Below are positions 10,196-21,949 of a stretch of DNA of 64,000 nucleotides, in pieces. The DNA is taken from assembly GCA_032717465.1 (NCBI GenBank), contig CM064732.1, positions 19,276,139-19,340,138 of the forward strand, read 5' to 3'. Within the stretch, counting starts at the first letter, position 1, and each line of letters opens with the position of its first letter. The position numbers and the translations under genes are program-made. A model generated the notes under the pieces. It had not been told where the DNA came from. It saw only the letters and a list, made by a program, of their open reading frames with translations, and did not search any database. This stretch comes from Coenobita brevimanus (lineage: Eukaryota > Arthropoda > Malacostraca > Decapoda > Coenobitidae).

Positions 10196-10691
10196 GTAGA
10201 AAAAGTAAGTATTAAAGTGGACAGCAGAACAAATGAGTGAGAACCAGTATTATAGTCCTCATATCCCATTAAATGAAGGTGGAATACAAAGACACAAACA
10301 ATATGAAATGGAACCAGGAGAAAGCAAAAGAAGGGATGGCTTGGATGAAATCTTATGGTGGGCATGAGATGATCCTGAAAGTTTGTGCGAGAGGGGAGGG
10401 GAAAGCACGGCGAGGGGCGATCAGTTTCTGAAGAGGGGGAAAATCAGAATCAACACTCTCAGGCTTTTATATTCACTCTCAGCAGAATAAATTTCTTTGG
10501 TGGTAGGTTACTCGGAACAGAATAATGGAGCTGCCCCGACCATGAGGTGGATAATGGTATCATACTCTTTTTTACACTAATTTGGTCTAAAACTGCCATC
10601 TCCCCGTCATGACTACTGGGTTGCACCTTTATAATAATAATAGAAAATGATGCTAGTTAAGCTGAAGTCCGATGGAAAGGCTGTAGAGTCG
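10196..10691. other. Unique-looking non-coding DNA
   Basis: No gene or repeat is recognised. The duplicated block begins at 10,692, just before a long T run. Confidence 0.5.
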
Positions 10692-10792
10692 TGGGACTTT
10701 TTTTTTTTTTTCTTCTGTCAGTGAGCTACGCGAAATAAGTTACAGAAGGAGGAAATTGTGAACCAAATTAGAATAAAAAGAGCTTATAGAGT

Positions 10793-11016
<224 letters not shown>

Positions 11017-11446
11017 CAGTGTAATATTTGTTTCATAATGAAAGAGACAATAATATTGGCAGACATTAAGGATCCTGTGACTCTTTCTCTGCTAAATAAA
11101 ATCATGCGGCGGTAGCTGCAGTATGATAACAAGGTATATCGCGACCATGGGAAGGTTAAATTTGGAGGTTATTGTGAAAGAGCAGGGCAAAACTGAAGGT
11201 GAAGGAAGACCTGATACTTACGGGAGCGGCGCGTTAAAAAGATAGGAAGAAAGAGAAATGAAAGTGGAAGATAAAAATAACAGTGATACGAAGACATTTT
11301 TACCACTCAGCATGACTACAATTTTGTTGTATATGCTTGTTTTGAACCAAACAATATTATTTGCTGTAGAAGAGATCCTGGTTGTAAAATGGTTAAAATG
11401 AGATTGTAATCTTTACGGTTTATATATACAGTATACTGTATATATC
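11017..11446. other. Non-coding DNA ending in a 24-bp palindrome
   Basis: Nothing coding is recognised. A perfect palindrome with centre CAGTA/TACTG spans 11,422-11,445 directly upstream of family A copy A4. In the right-hand copy it carries a mismatch. Confidence 0.5.
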
Positions 11447-12284
<838 letters not shown>

Positions 12285-12289
<5 letters not shown>

Positions 12290-12556
12290 ACTGCAAGATC
12301 GGCCTATCCCGACCGAAGCAGGGACGATACAGCTTATGTACTGTATTTCTACCAAGTGGCTTAGGCCGTCTGGCAGAGATTGTAAGTAGGGTGAGAAGTG
12401 CTTGTAAGTGTAATTGTAATGTTGCAGTGGTTTTGGATGTGTTTGTAGTCTGTGAACCAAGTGTAATTGGCCCTCGCAAGCCGACTGGGTGCAAGCATAC
12501 TTTATTGTACGGGACACTGGTTCAACCACAGCAACCCTTATTTCCGCTAAAGCAGT
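12285..12556. other. Unassigned 270-bp segment between family A copies
   Basis: It contains GATCGGCCTATCCCGACCGA and CTGGTTCAACCACAG. Neither lets me name it. It is not shared with other copies of family A in the window except its duplicate near 35,955-36,275. Confidence 0.4.
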
Positions 12557-13082
12557 CCATCATCCAATCCTATGTCACCCCATGAGAAGCATAGGAACCA
12601 GGGGCTAGGCAAGTTGGTCCTGACATTTAAGATGAGAGTGCCCAGCCTCACTCATCCCTGAGTGGCATTACGTGAGCAATAAACCCCAAGCACTCCTTGG
12701 ATATAAACCTACATAGGCTCAATCCTACTGGAGCGCCTTAGTTACCCACTAAAAACCACCAGACGCCATAATTTGGTTATATGGTTACCACCCAAAGTAG
12801 TAAATGGTTTCTTTGTTTACAGAAAACCATTTGGCCATCAGTGTAGAGTTACACATAGGCAGAAGGAAGAGGAAAGAATGAAGGAAAGAAAGACAGAAGA
12901 GGGAGTGTAAAGCCACCCATAGGCAGAATCAAGAGGAAAGAATGAAGGAAAGAAAGACAGAAAAGGGAGTGTAAAGCCACCCAAAGGCAGAATCAAGAGG
13001 AAAGGTGAAGGAAAGACAGAAGAGGAATGATGTAAGAGAGGAAATGACAGACACGCAAAGCATCATTACATTGAATGAGTGG
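12557..13082 (+). repeat. Interspersed repeat family A, copy A5, with three 64-bp units
   Basis: It has the same head and hairpin region (AAATGGTTTCT..AGAAAACCATTT). The internal GTGTA.AG..AC.CA.AGGCAGAA unit is present three times, starting at 12,841, 12,905 and 12,969, a 64-bp period. It ends with CATCATTACATTGAATGAGT next to a (TG)n(TA)n tract. Confidence 0.8.
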
Positions 13083-13094
13083 ATGTGTGTGTGT

Positions 13095-13163
<69 letters not shown>
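13083..13163. repeat. (TG)n(TA)n microsatellite
   Basis: A short TG run, then about 34 TA units, directly after family A copy A5. Confidence 0.95.
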
Positions 13164-13165
<2 letters not shown>

Positions 13166-13429
13166 ACAAGTGAAGGTAAATAAACCCCCAGTGAAGCTAA
13201 ATGATCTAGGAACACTGAGATTGGCGTAAAGTGGAAAGTACTGTACATAATCTGGCAGTAGAGATTATGGTGCTGTGAGAGACGAGGTCAGTGACTAAGA
13301 AAATGAGACCCGAAGAAACGGCTAGGTGGAGATGTAAATCTCTTCAGTGCTATTCGCTCACTCTCAGAATAGTTAAATGATAACTCAGAGAAACACCCAC
13401 ACCCAAAAATGTGATGCTGTTTTTATTTA

Positions 13430-14210
13430 CCCTGTGAGCTTGAGCTTCGACAAATTAATTTCAATATTAAACTGATTCATTCTTGTTTAATCCCTAACGC
13501 TCCCACGAAGTATGGTTCAGACCAGACCAGGACTGTGATCTAACTGTGCCCCATGACCTCAGTCTTTGGCATTTCTCTGACCTTGACCTTTGGCTAATTA
13601 TTCTCAAAATCAAACATTTTCGTTCTTATTTTAGCCTTAACCATTCCACAACTATTAGTTTATATAGGGCGAAATCCGTTCTTTGAAACAATCTGATAGT
13701 TTTTACGTCTTGGGTGATTTTTACTTCATTCATCAAATTTCATCCATTTGATTTCAGTATTCCCTTTAGTAATGTCTTCACATACACACACATTGGTCAA
13801 ACTTTGACATTATTCTGTGACCCTAGCCTTTGTCTGTTAGTTCTGAAAATTGTATTCCATGGACTTTGTCTTAGCCTAAACGTTTCCACGAAGTTTAGTT
13901 CAAATCAGCTTAAAACTGAGTGACTTTACCGGGAGCCATTGGCCTTTGAGATCTCACTGTGAAATTGACCTTTGACTGATTGTTCAAAACTATTTGAGTT
14001 ATTAGCAAATACAGACACTAGGCGAACTTTCACTTACACCTGTGACCTTGACCTTCGACTGGTTGTTCTTAAAACCGATTTATTTCACTTTTTCTTTACC
14101 CTTAGCGGTTCACCCCAATTGTGATCTTCGTTGGGTAAGTTGACTTTAAAAGTTAGCATTTGACCGCCCTGTGACCTTGACCTTTGACCTATTGTAATAA
14201 AAAAACACTA
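13430..14210 (+). repeat. Interspersed repeat family B, GACCTTGACC-bearing units
   Basis: Degenerate units each carry a GTGACCTTGACCTTTGACT-like core followed by TTGTTCT.AAAA and CATTCCAC.AAGTTTAGTTC. Cores are near 13,578, 13,815, 13,960, 14,043 and 14,172. TGACCTTGA is perfect at 13,578-13,586, 14,043-14,051 and 14,172-14,180. TGACCTTTGACCT is perfect at 14,178-14,190. The block is followed by a (CA)n tract. Confidence 0.75.
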
Positions 14211-14293
14211 TGTTTCCTCTATGGTGTGGGCCCTTAACCCTTCGACAGACTTTGGGTAAAACCGGAAAGAGGCTGTTTGAGTTATTTTGTAAA

Positions 14294-14294
<1 letters not shown>

Positions 14295-14361
<67 letters not shown>
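14295..14361 (+). repeat. (CA)n microsatellite
   Basis: About 33 CA units, 85 bp after the last family B core. Confidence 0.95.
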
Positions 14362-14363
<2 letters not shown>

Positions 14364-15205
14364 CACTGAAACTTAAGCCCCGCTCTTGTTTCGCTAATGT
14401 AGTTGTCATTCAGCTATTTGGTATACCTGCAGCGAAATACCGGTGCTAGATGGTCTCGACAATATGAAAGGTAATGTTGGCAACATCAAACCTGCCAGGC
14501 TCACGTGACTTACTCTCACCTGAATAGTCATCTGGGATTCACTAAAATAAAGTACTAACGAAAATGTAACCATGAAAGGTTTAAATGGGACGCTTGGTGG
14601 TCTAGAGGTGTTAGGTGGCAATCAGGGTGAAAATTAAGTACTACTATGGACATTAGTAACAAGACGATTCCCCACAATAAATAACAAGACAGTGAACAAT
14701 GATTTTCGGTACATAAGACGACAGAATTACCGCAGTGACTGGAATAAGACAAGGATAGCAAAGAACAAGGCTCTCCACCGCCCACCAAACCCTCGATCCG
14801 AAACCAGCAGGAAAAAGTAAGAGGGATCACCACTCACTCTAACATTTTATCAACTATTGATGTTATTCTTACCGGACGATAATTCGACGCAACTGATTTG
14901 TCATCTTTTTATAAAAAATGGGTTCTACATTCGTTGCCCTCCACGCCTCTGGACCTTCTTTTGATCCTAAGGATTTATTATATAACGTAAGTGGTTGACA
15001 TAATTCTTATCTGGCTTCCTTTACAATTTTTGCATATATATCTTCCGGACCTGGCGATTTTTTAGGTTTAACTTATTAATTTCTTTCAATACTTCCTCCA
15101 TATTACTGGTCATGTGGTGAGATTATTGGAGCCCAACAAATTCTCGAAATATTGTGTAAGATTATCAAAATCTTTGTACGAAAAAATGAGATATGAAACA
15201 AACAG
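14362..15205. other. Non-coding DNA, nothing recognised
   Basis: No gene motif or RNA gene is seen on either strand. Confidence 0.45.
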
Positions 15206-15642
15206 ATTCTGGGGTCGAATGCAAATCGCCTACCAAAATATGTTGTTGGATAAAGTACAAGTTACCTACAAACCATATTTGAAGAAAACTTGAGGAACTC
15301 TTCGGAATTCATTAGACTAGTTTCACAAAAACCCGATTCATATTAAAACTAAAGCATTCGGAGGCCGAATGCTAATCGCCCTCCAAAATAAAGTATATTT
15401 TTGGATAAAGAGCAAGTTCCCTGCAAACCAAATATGAAGGAAATTTGCAAAACTCCACGGAATTCAGTCGCCGCGTTCCGCAAAAAGTAAGTCCATATTA
15501 AAAAATCTTATGGCGGCTGGCATTCGGTCGTCTTTGATCATATCCTCACCAAAAGTATTAAGTTTCTGCACATCCACATAGTTGCTATTTCCTGAAGGTT
15601 TGGTGAAAATTCATACACAACTCTTCTAGATATGTTGGGAAC
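15206..15642 (+). repeat. Interspersed repeat family C with ~150-bp tandem units
   Basis: The word G(T/C)CGAATGC.AATCGCC recurs at 15,214 and 15,364, a 150-bp period, each followed by TTGGATAAAG..AAGTT.CCT.CAAACCA. The right end reads TATGTTGGGAACACACACAC and runs into a (CA)n tract. A reverse-oriented relative lies at 61,480-61,760. Confidence 0.75.
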
Positions 15643-15645
15643 ACA

Positions 15646-15711
<66 letters not shown>

Positions 15712-15722
15712 CACACACACAC
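15643..15722 (+). repeat. (CA)n microsatellite
   Basis: CA units with single CATA and CAAA interruptions, at the end of family C. Confidence 0.95.
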
Positions 15723-17130
15723 AACCAATATATACTAGACTGCCTCACCTTGCTAAAGGGGAGAAATGAAAATTGCTGTCTGCAGTAGTGGATTGACTAC
15801 TAAAGTGGAAAAAGCTGCATGGAAAAATCCATAAGGAGCTTCTGTACAGTCAAGTACTTAAAAGGGCTTTGCTAACGTGAATTATCTTGTGGATTATCAT
15901 ATGAGTTCGGTAGAGTGAACCACCTTGCTTGTGAAACTCCTTAGGGATTTAATAGGTGATTGTATCCGTGTCACATAGATACTCCTGGTTCTATAACGAA
16001 GTACAGTACAAAACTGCTTAGCAGATGCAGGACCACTGGACCCACTGGATCCCAGGGGTGCTGGGCGAGGCATTGCACTGGGAGGGCACTAAGTGTACCG
16101 CCCTCCGCCTATCGGCTCATGGTCGCGAAGCTTATAGGTCCCTACCCGGGGGTTACCTACTTTATAAAGACGGAGAAATCCCAGATCTGTCCAGTATTTC
16201 GGACACTGGGCTCCAATGGGTTAATATGAGACTTTGGAAAGTCTAGGAGAGAGGAGCACCTCGTTCCCAAAAATCCTAATCTAGTGAATGACGGACAGGG
16301 TCCCTACTAGAAATGCATTCCTCATCTAACGATGAAACTGCTGGAGTCAGAAGATAATGGGCAGAAAAGGAAGGAATGAAAGCTAAATTCTTTGCAGAGC
16401 TGGGTGAACAATAAGTGGATTTGACGAGTAAAAAATATATAGCAAGGCTAAGAAAGTAACGAAAAGAAAAGGAGAGAAAACTGATAGTAATGAAAAACAT
16501 AGGCAATACTGCAACCCTCCACCTGACCAAGCACATACACCGAACAACCCTGCACACCCAAGCAAGCGCATAACTGCCCTCACCTCCCCCCTCAATCTTT
16601 TCTATTATAAGTGGGCGTAAGGAAAACGCCTTGAGGACATATAACCTTGGCCCTTCAGATTCCCTGCGTAAGTCACATTGAAATCTCTGGATTTTTTACC
16701 TATTCATTATTTAAAAAAAAATATACTTGAGACGCAGCATTCTACCTATCGAAAGGCACCAGTTCACTGTAAGACACATAACTATGTTTAGTTTCATGAC
16801 TCTATGGTGAATACTTTCTAAGTTCTGGCCTGGAAACGAAATTGCTATTCCCAGCCAGCCGCCCTGCCGCCCAACTCTACGGACGGATACCTATTGATCC
16901 CTGTGATAACAACACCCACCTATAACTTTGCCAGGTTGACGGTAAAAAAAAAAAAAAAAGGCTAACATGAAATGTGGACAGAAAAGAAACAAAATAGAAA
17001 TTCCAGCACAGCTGAGGGACCTACAAGAAATATAAGGTAGTGACGCGAAATTTCTGAAAAGCCGAAAAAGTCATACGAAGAATAGGAAAAGCTTCAGTGG
17101 CAGAAGAATGCAATATGGAAAACAGCGGCC
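15723..17130. other. Non-coding DNA, nothing recognised
   Basis: No coding motif is seen. An A16 run lies near 16,946. The segment is near-identical in the right-hand copy (39,593-41,003). Confidence 0.45.
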
Positions 17131-17131
17131 T

Positions 17132-17212
<81 letters not shown>
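17131..17212 (+). repeat. (GA)n(CAGA)n microsatellite
   Basis: About 27 GA units followed by about seven CAGA units. Confidence 0.95.
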
Positions 17213-17214
<2 letters not shown>

Positions 17215-17820
17215 GAAGAGAAGAGAAGGGAAAGGGAAAAGAAAGAAAGTGGCCTGTCTGTGTAGGAGTTTGAGCTGGAGCAGGAGGAGGAGGAGGCGAT
17301 TTTGGAGAGGATGGGAGAGATACCTGAGTGTGGAGCCGATATCTGAGGAGGGAGGGGGATATTGTCCATGGGTGATGAAAAGTGGGGAAGGGGGAGGGGG
17401 CTTCAGAAGTTTTGGGGGGCGGGGGATTTCAGAGGGGATTGTGTGGTCGATATTAGGGCCTTGAGATGGCTGGGAAGAGGGAGGGTTGGCGGGGGTAGAA
17501 TATGATAGAGGGGAAACAGGATAACGTGTGTGAAAAGAGGACGAGGGACTGGCACTGAGAAAAAGTAACAGAGGTGAAAATATTATGGGAGGAAGAGAAG
17601 TATCGCTGAAAGAGATGGGAAGACAGTGCAACAAGTGCAAACGAGATCGGACAATAAATAAAAGCAAGACAAGACAACATCTGAAAGAGAGAGAAACATG
17701 GCAGAATTAGTAAGAGGCAATGCAGCGTGTTTAAGAATGGGTAATAGGGCAACATATGTAAGGGATGGAGACTGGCCACCATGTGAAGGAGTGTAATAAT
17801 TTAAATCCATTAAACAATTA
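17213..17820 (+). repeat. Purine-rich degenerate sequence
   Basis: GA/GGA words without a fixed period. The long minus-strand frame rich in Pro, Ser and Leu is a composition effect. Confidence 0.6.
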
Positions 17821-17821
17821 A

Positions 17822-17900
17822 TAACTCTCCTGACCAAGATTTAAATGCTCCCGCGCAGTACAAAGGTACGATGTTACTACTGAGCTAAGAAAGATACTAT
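17822..17900 (-). mobile_element. Probable tRNA-derived SINE fragment
   Basis: The minus strand reads TTAGCTCAGTAGTAACATCG, an A-box-like start, and then GTACTGCGCGGGAGCATTTA followed by AATCTTGG, a weak B-box position. The acceptor stem does not pair well, so it is not a functional tRNA. A relative lies at 21,731-21,803. Confidence 0.45.
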
Positions 17901-18582
17901 ACTCGACTGTTGGCAAAATGGGTTTTATATATCTCACTCGATTATTCTTCTCTCCATTGATAATTATTGTGGAGAGTTTTGAACAAATTCGCATATATAA
18001 TATGTAACTCTGGAGGCCACGATCAGAGATACTGAGAACCGAAACCTGCAGCCGATCATCGAGTGTAAGGACAATGACGTGGGTATGTCACCTAGGAACG
18101 CCGGCAGCCGAGACAATGACATCTCATATTCTAAACGACTATCAGTAAATGTAATAAAAACAGTGGAACTTAACCCACTCATTACAAAAGCATATATTGA
18201 AATGAAAAATAGTATTTCATATTATTTTTATATATTTTTTGCTGCTGAACTCAAGAATGAAAGAAAAGTTTCTCCATCACGTAACATTTTTTTCAAAACA
18301 CATTTATTTTTCATTTAAAGTTTTTTTTTTTTTTAATAATTTCGCACTCTATAATTATTTATATATGGATATTTTATAACACTGATAAAGTGTTTGAATA
18401 GTATTTTCTAATACTAAAATCCATGTTTAAAACAACACAGTTATTTCATTTGATAATAAGCCAGAATATAGCTGGAATACAACGCAGTAATGAGTTATAC
18501 CAGTACTGGAGTGCAGCAAACATATCTCAGTGTGTCTCTGTTATAGCCGCCACGCAGGACTTTGAGGTTGTCATTAACGTAA
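17901..18582. other. Upstream region of the uncharacterised gene
   Basis: AT-rich. No recognised promoter; a T-run near 18,322 and several TATATA words are present but not diagnostic. Confidence 0.4.
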
Positions 18583-18762
18583 CCTGGCAACCTACCATTC
18601 AAAAGTGCGTCCAATTTCGTATCATATTTTACACGAATCATATTGTTACTCATGAATGTATTATACATGAATATTATTGGATCCGAACATATTATACACT
18701 AATCACATGCGTCTCATATTATACACATAATCAGACGCACTTTTCAATGGTAGGTTGCCAGG
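18583..18762. mobile_element. 180-bp MITE-like element, 29-bp terminal inverted repeats
   Basis: The left arm CCTGGCAACCTACCATTCAA..GTGCGTC (18,583-18,611) and right arm GACGCAC..TTGAATGG-type..GGTTGCCAGG (18,734-18,762) are inverted repeats with one mismatch in 29. I see no convincing target-site duplication. The copy at 42,454-42,633 belongs to the duplicated block and is not independent. Confidence 0.65.
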
Positions 18763-18953
18763 GCACGATAATAACAACCCTCAGGGTCGCGTGCCGTGAC
18801 TATAGTCGACTAGTGTCCTTGTGAATTACTTTCATTGGAGTGTTATTTTTCTTTTAATCACTGTGATATATATTGAAAATCGTGGTGTTTTACTGAAGTA
18901 GTGATATTTATTGATTTTTTTTTTCTTTACAGGTAAATTACAATTTTGTTGTA

Positions 18954-19268
18954 ATGTTAACATTATTTTGGCATCCAGACGGTTGCGTGAACAGTCTTGA
19001 TCTTTTATGCTACATTTGTGGAAAATTTATAGTGAAAAAACAAAGACAGAACATAACAAATTTTGTTAAAAAAGCTTATTACATCTACTCTGGAATAAAA
19101 CTTGGTGACCAGGACAAAGGGTGGGCCCCTCACAGTGTCTGCTCTGTTTGTGTTAAGAAACTTAGACAGTGGACAAAAGGTAATAAGAAGGCTCTTGGTT
19201 TTGGTATTTCGATGATATGGAGGGAACCCCCCAATAATAGTAACGATTGTTATTTTTGTTCATGCTGA
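18954..19268 (+). pseudogene. Uncharacterised CxxC-rich protein, N-terminal part
   Basis: A 104-residue open frame with three CxxC pairs (C19/C22, C63/C66, C99/C102) and H60, in the contexts DLLCYICGKF, WAPHSVCSVCV and DCYFCSC. It probably folds around zinc. Other landmarks are KLGDQDKGWAPH (49-60) and ISMIWREP (85-92). A good 3' splice acceptor, a T-rich run ending CTTTACAG, ends at about 18,932, 21 bases before the ATG, which suggests an upstream non-coding exon. I recognise this as a recurrent multi-copy arthropod protein type but cannot name its function. The frame ends at a TGA where relatives appear to continue, followed by A-runs and stops, so the gene is broken here. Confidence 0.6.
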
Positions 19269-19329
19269 ATTCATGGACACCTCTAAAAAAAAAAAAAAAA
19301 TAGAAAAAAAAAATATAAAGAAATTGTTT

Positions 19330-19898
19330 ATTCTAGTCTTCCATCAGCAGTAAGACCTCTACCACATGGACCTGATCTACAAATCCCTACTCCACCTGAT
19401 AGTCTTGATTATGTGGAAACTCACTCAGAGGAAGAAAGTGCTGCACTAGACAATGAAGAATTTGTCCCTACGTGTTTATGCAATGAGCCACAGCCATTCC
19501 CTCAGGATGAACTTAATGAATTAGTGAGAGACTTCTGTCTCCCCAAAGATGCTGCAGAGCCCTTGGGGTCCCCATTAAAAGATAAAATCTTTTTCCATTC
19601 AGACACAACATTCCTTTGGTATTGAAAAAGATAAAAAGAATTTGCACAACATATCAAGAAAGGGTGGGTCCTTGGCCTATTGCACCGACTTAAGTGGCCT
19701 AGTGCAGAAATTTGGTAGAGATAAGAATGCAGACGAATGGAGATTATTTATAGACTTATTTAAAAGAAGCCTGGAAGGGGTACTTCGTCATAATGGTAAT
19801 AAATATGCATCAGTACCTGTTGTTCATTCTGTGCAGTTAAAAGAAACGCACCAGAATTAGGCAAATCTTCTAGAGAAAATCAGTCACAAGTGGTGCCA
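19330..19898 (+). pseudogene. Uncharacterised CxxC-rich protein, middle part, frame-broken
   Basis: The reading continues after a double A-run (19,286-19,312) as SLPSAVRPLPHGPDLQIP and EESAALDNEEFVPTCLCNEP. QDELNELVRDFCLPKDAAEP follows, then after stops near 19,622-19,634 CTDLSGLVQKFGRDKNADEW, RLFIDLFKRSLEGVLRHNGN, KYASVPVVHSVQLKE and LLEKISHKW. The pieces are collinear with one protein, but at least three stops or frameshifts separate them. The copy in the right block differs by a cluster of substitutions between about 19,593 and 19,745. Confidence 0.6.
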
Positions 19899-20640
19899 GG
19901 TACAACAAACCTCGCCTGGCAGCAGTTATTTTAATGCTGTTTAATATTGACTCATTTCTGCCGTTAAGAGTCAGTGCACACTTAATGTCTATGGTAATGG
20001 CACAAATGTTTTAAAGTTACGCCCTCTAAAAATCCGTGATCTTGCATTCGACCTTTCAAGGTCCCTCAAGGTCAAAGGTCATGCTACCAAATGAAAGCCC
20101 ATACGATACTTCCTAAATCCTGGTAGTAAACATCTCTATTTTCAGAGAGTTTCGAGTTATAGCCCCCTGAATATCCGTGACCTTGAGTTTGACCTTTCAA
20201 GGTCACTTACTGTCAAAGGTCAAGGAACCAGTTAAAAAGTAATATGGGATTTCCTGTATGTTGATCGTAATACTAAATATCTCTCTATCTTCAACCAGTC
20301 TCAAGTTATAGTCCCCTGAATATCCGTGACCTTGAGTTGACTTTTCAAGGTCAAAGGTCTTGGTGCCAAATGAAAGCCCATATTACGAGTTCCTGTATAT
20401 TCCTAATAGTTAATATATATCTTCAACCGTTTTCAAGGTATACCCCTCTAAAAACGTGTGACTTTGATTTTGACCTTTCAGGGTCACTTGATTACCTCCA
20501 AATTTTAGCCACTTTCTTTAGGGACTAGTGCCCACCCGTCCTGAAAATTTTATGTAATTTAATTCGGGCGTTTTTCCATAATGTTGCTAACAAACAAACA
20601 AACTCGACCAAAAATAATACCTCATGGGACTCCTTCCAGG
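19899..20640 (+). repeat. Family B insertion inside the uncharacterised gene
   Basis: About 740 bp interrupt the coding sequence between LLEKISHKW and RFICEELKVLC. It contains four degenerate units starting at 20,016, 20,156, 20,305 and 20,438 (periods 140, 149, 133), each with GTTA.A..CC(C)TCTAAA/CTGAATATCCGTGA and TCAAGGTCA words. AGGTCAAAGGTCA is perfect at 20,069-20,081 and matches at 12 of 13 at 20,348-20,360. The right end (TGCTAACAAACAAACAAAC.., then AATAATACCTC) resembles the tail of family D. Confidence 0.65.
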
Positions 20641-21462
20641 CAAGGTAATGAACACTATCGGTTCATATGTGAGGAATTGAAAGTTCTGTGTATCTTACTT
20701 GGTCAGCAGTCAGGGTATTCAAAATTCTCATGTCTTCTCTGTGAGTGGGACAGCAGAGCAAATGATTTACAACGGGTTCAGAAGGAATGGCCAAATGGAA
20801 AAAATCTACAGCTTGGTGCCAAAAACATCATCAGACCTAGCTTGGTGAATCCAGATAAAGTGCTGCTACCACCGCTTCATATTGAGCTTGGATTTATGAA
20901 GCAGTTTGTTAAAGCCCTATCAAAAGATGGATCCTGTTTTATGAACTTGTGCCAAAAGATTCCTTGTTTGTCTGAAGCTAATTTGAAAGAGGGAGTATTT
21001 ACTGGACCTGATATTAAAAAATTGATTTCTGATACAGACTCTGTTGGTGCGATGGACGTCCTGGAACGAGAGGCTTCGGTATCATTCAGAGAAGTACTTT
21101 CGAAGCGTTTAGGTAAGAATAAGGTCCAAAATACAAAGAAGTTGAGAGATATATGTTGGTCAAGTATAAGGAATTGGGTTGCAACATTAGTCTCAAATTT
21201 CACTTTTCGGTTTCTCATTTGGAATTTTCCCCCAAATCTTGGAGAGGTGAGTGAAGAACAGGGTGAAAAATTCCATCAAGATATCAAGGACATGGAAAGA
21301 AGATACCAGAGACGTTGTGATGTCAGTATGATGGTGGACTACTGTTGGATGATTTATAGGGACGCACCAGAAAAAGTGTACAAACGATGGTTTGGAGTAA
21401 AAAAAAAAAAGAGAGAAGTTACAAAGACTAGAGAAGTTATATGTGAGTCATGGAATATATAG
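20581..21462 (+). pseudogene. Uncharacterised protein, C-terminal part (longest credible frame)
   Basis: A 293-residue frame. The first 23-25 residues are translated repeat; homologous protein starts near residue 26 (about 20,656). Landmarks: LKVLCILLGQQSGYSKF (33-49), a CLLCEWDSRA pair (C51, C54), KVLLPPLHIELGFMKQFVKA (H100), KEGVFTGPDIKKLISD, and NLGEVSEEQGEKFHQDIKD followed by MERRYQRR (H232) and MMVDYCWMIYRDAP. Conserved acidic and histidine residues would fit a nuclease or transposase core, but that is speculation. This segment is uninterrupted here, while the right-hand copy is frameshifted at a C-run. Confidence 0.65.
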
Positions 21463-21730
21463 TGTTGTTTCCTTTACGTGTACATTCAAAAAATTACATT
21501 GGGTTAATATTTTCATTTTCAATTAATTTAGAACAATACTGCATAGATAGACGGAAATTTATAATTTGCTTTATTTTGATTATATTTCTTTTTAATTTTA
21601 TATTAAAATGTCATGTGATGGAAACATTTTAAAAGTGTGATATTACTGTTTTCATAAATGCAAAAAAAAAAAAAAGAAGAAGAATGAAAACAATTTTTAA
21701 TGACTTTAATTCTGCGGACTTGTGTTATTA
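21463..21730. other. AT-rich 3' flank of the uncharacterised gene
   Basis: No clear polyadenylation context can be chosen among several AT-rich words. An A14 run lies at about 21,662. Confidence 0.4.
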
Positions 21731-21803
21731 TCCTGACCATGATTTTGAACTCCGACTCGTGCAGTACAAAGGCAGGATATCACCCAGTGAAGCATGAGCG
21801 GTA
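21731..21803 (-). mobile_element. Probable tRNA-derived SINE fragment
   Basis: On the + strand CCTGACCATGATTTTGAACT..GTGCAGTACAAAGGCAGGAT matches the 17,822-17,900 fragment (CCTGACCAAGATTTAAATGC..GCGCAGTACAAAGGTACGAT). The minus strand has a B-box-like GGAGTTCAAAATC. Same strand and type as its partner. Confidence 0.4.
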
Positions 21804-21878
21804 CTGTACCACATTTGCCTATCAGTAGCGTGGGTTTGTATACATCTTATTAAAGGAGTGAAATAGATAACATGTGCA

Positions 21879-21880
<2 letters not shown>

Positions 21881-21946
<66 letters not shown>
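21881..21946 (+). repeat. (GA)n microsatellite
   Basis: About 33 GA units, followed by purine-rich degenerate DNA to about 22,350. Confidence 0.95.

Positions 21947-21949
<3 letters not shown>

Noticed and set aside
12841..13030. CRISPR-like array
   Set aside because: The units are directly adjacent 64-bp repeats without unique spacers, in a eukaryotic short repeat.
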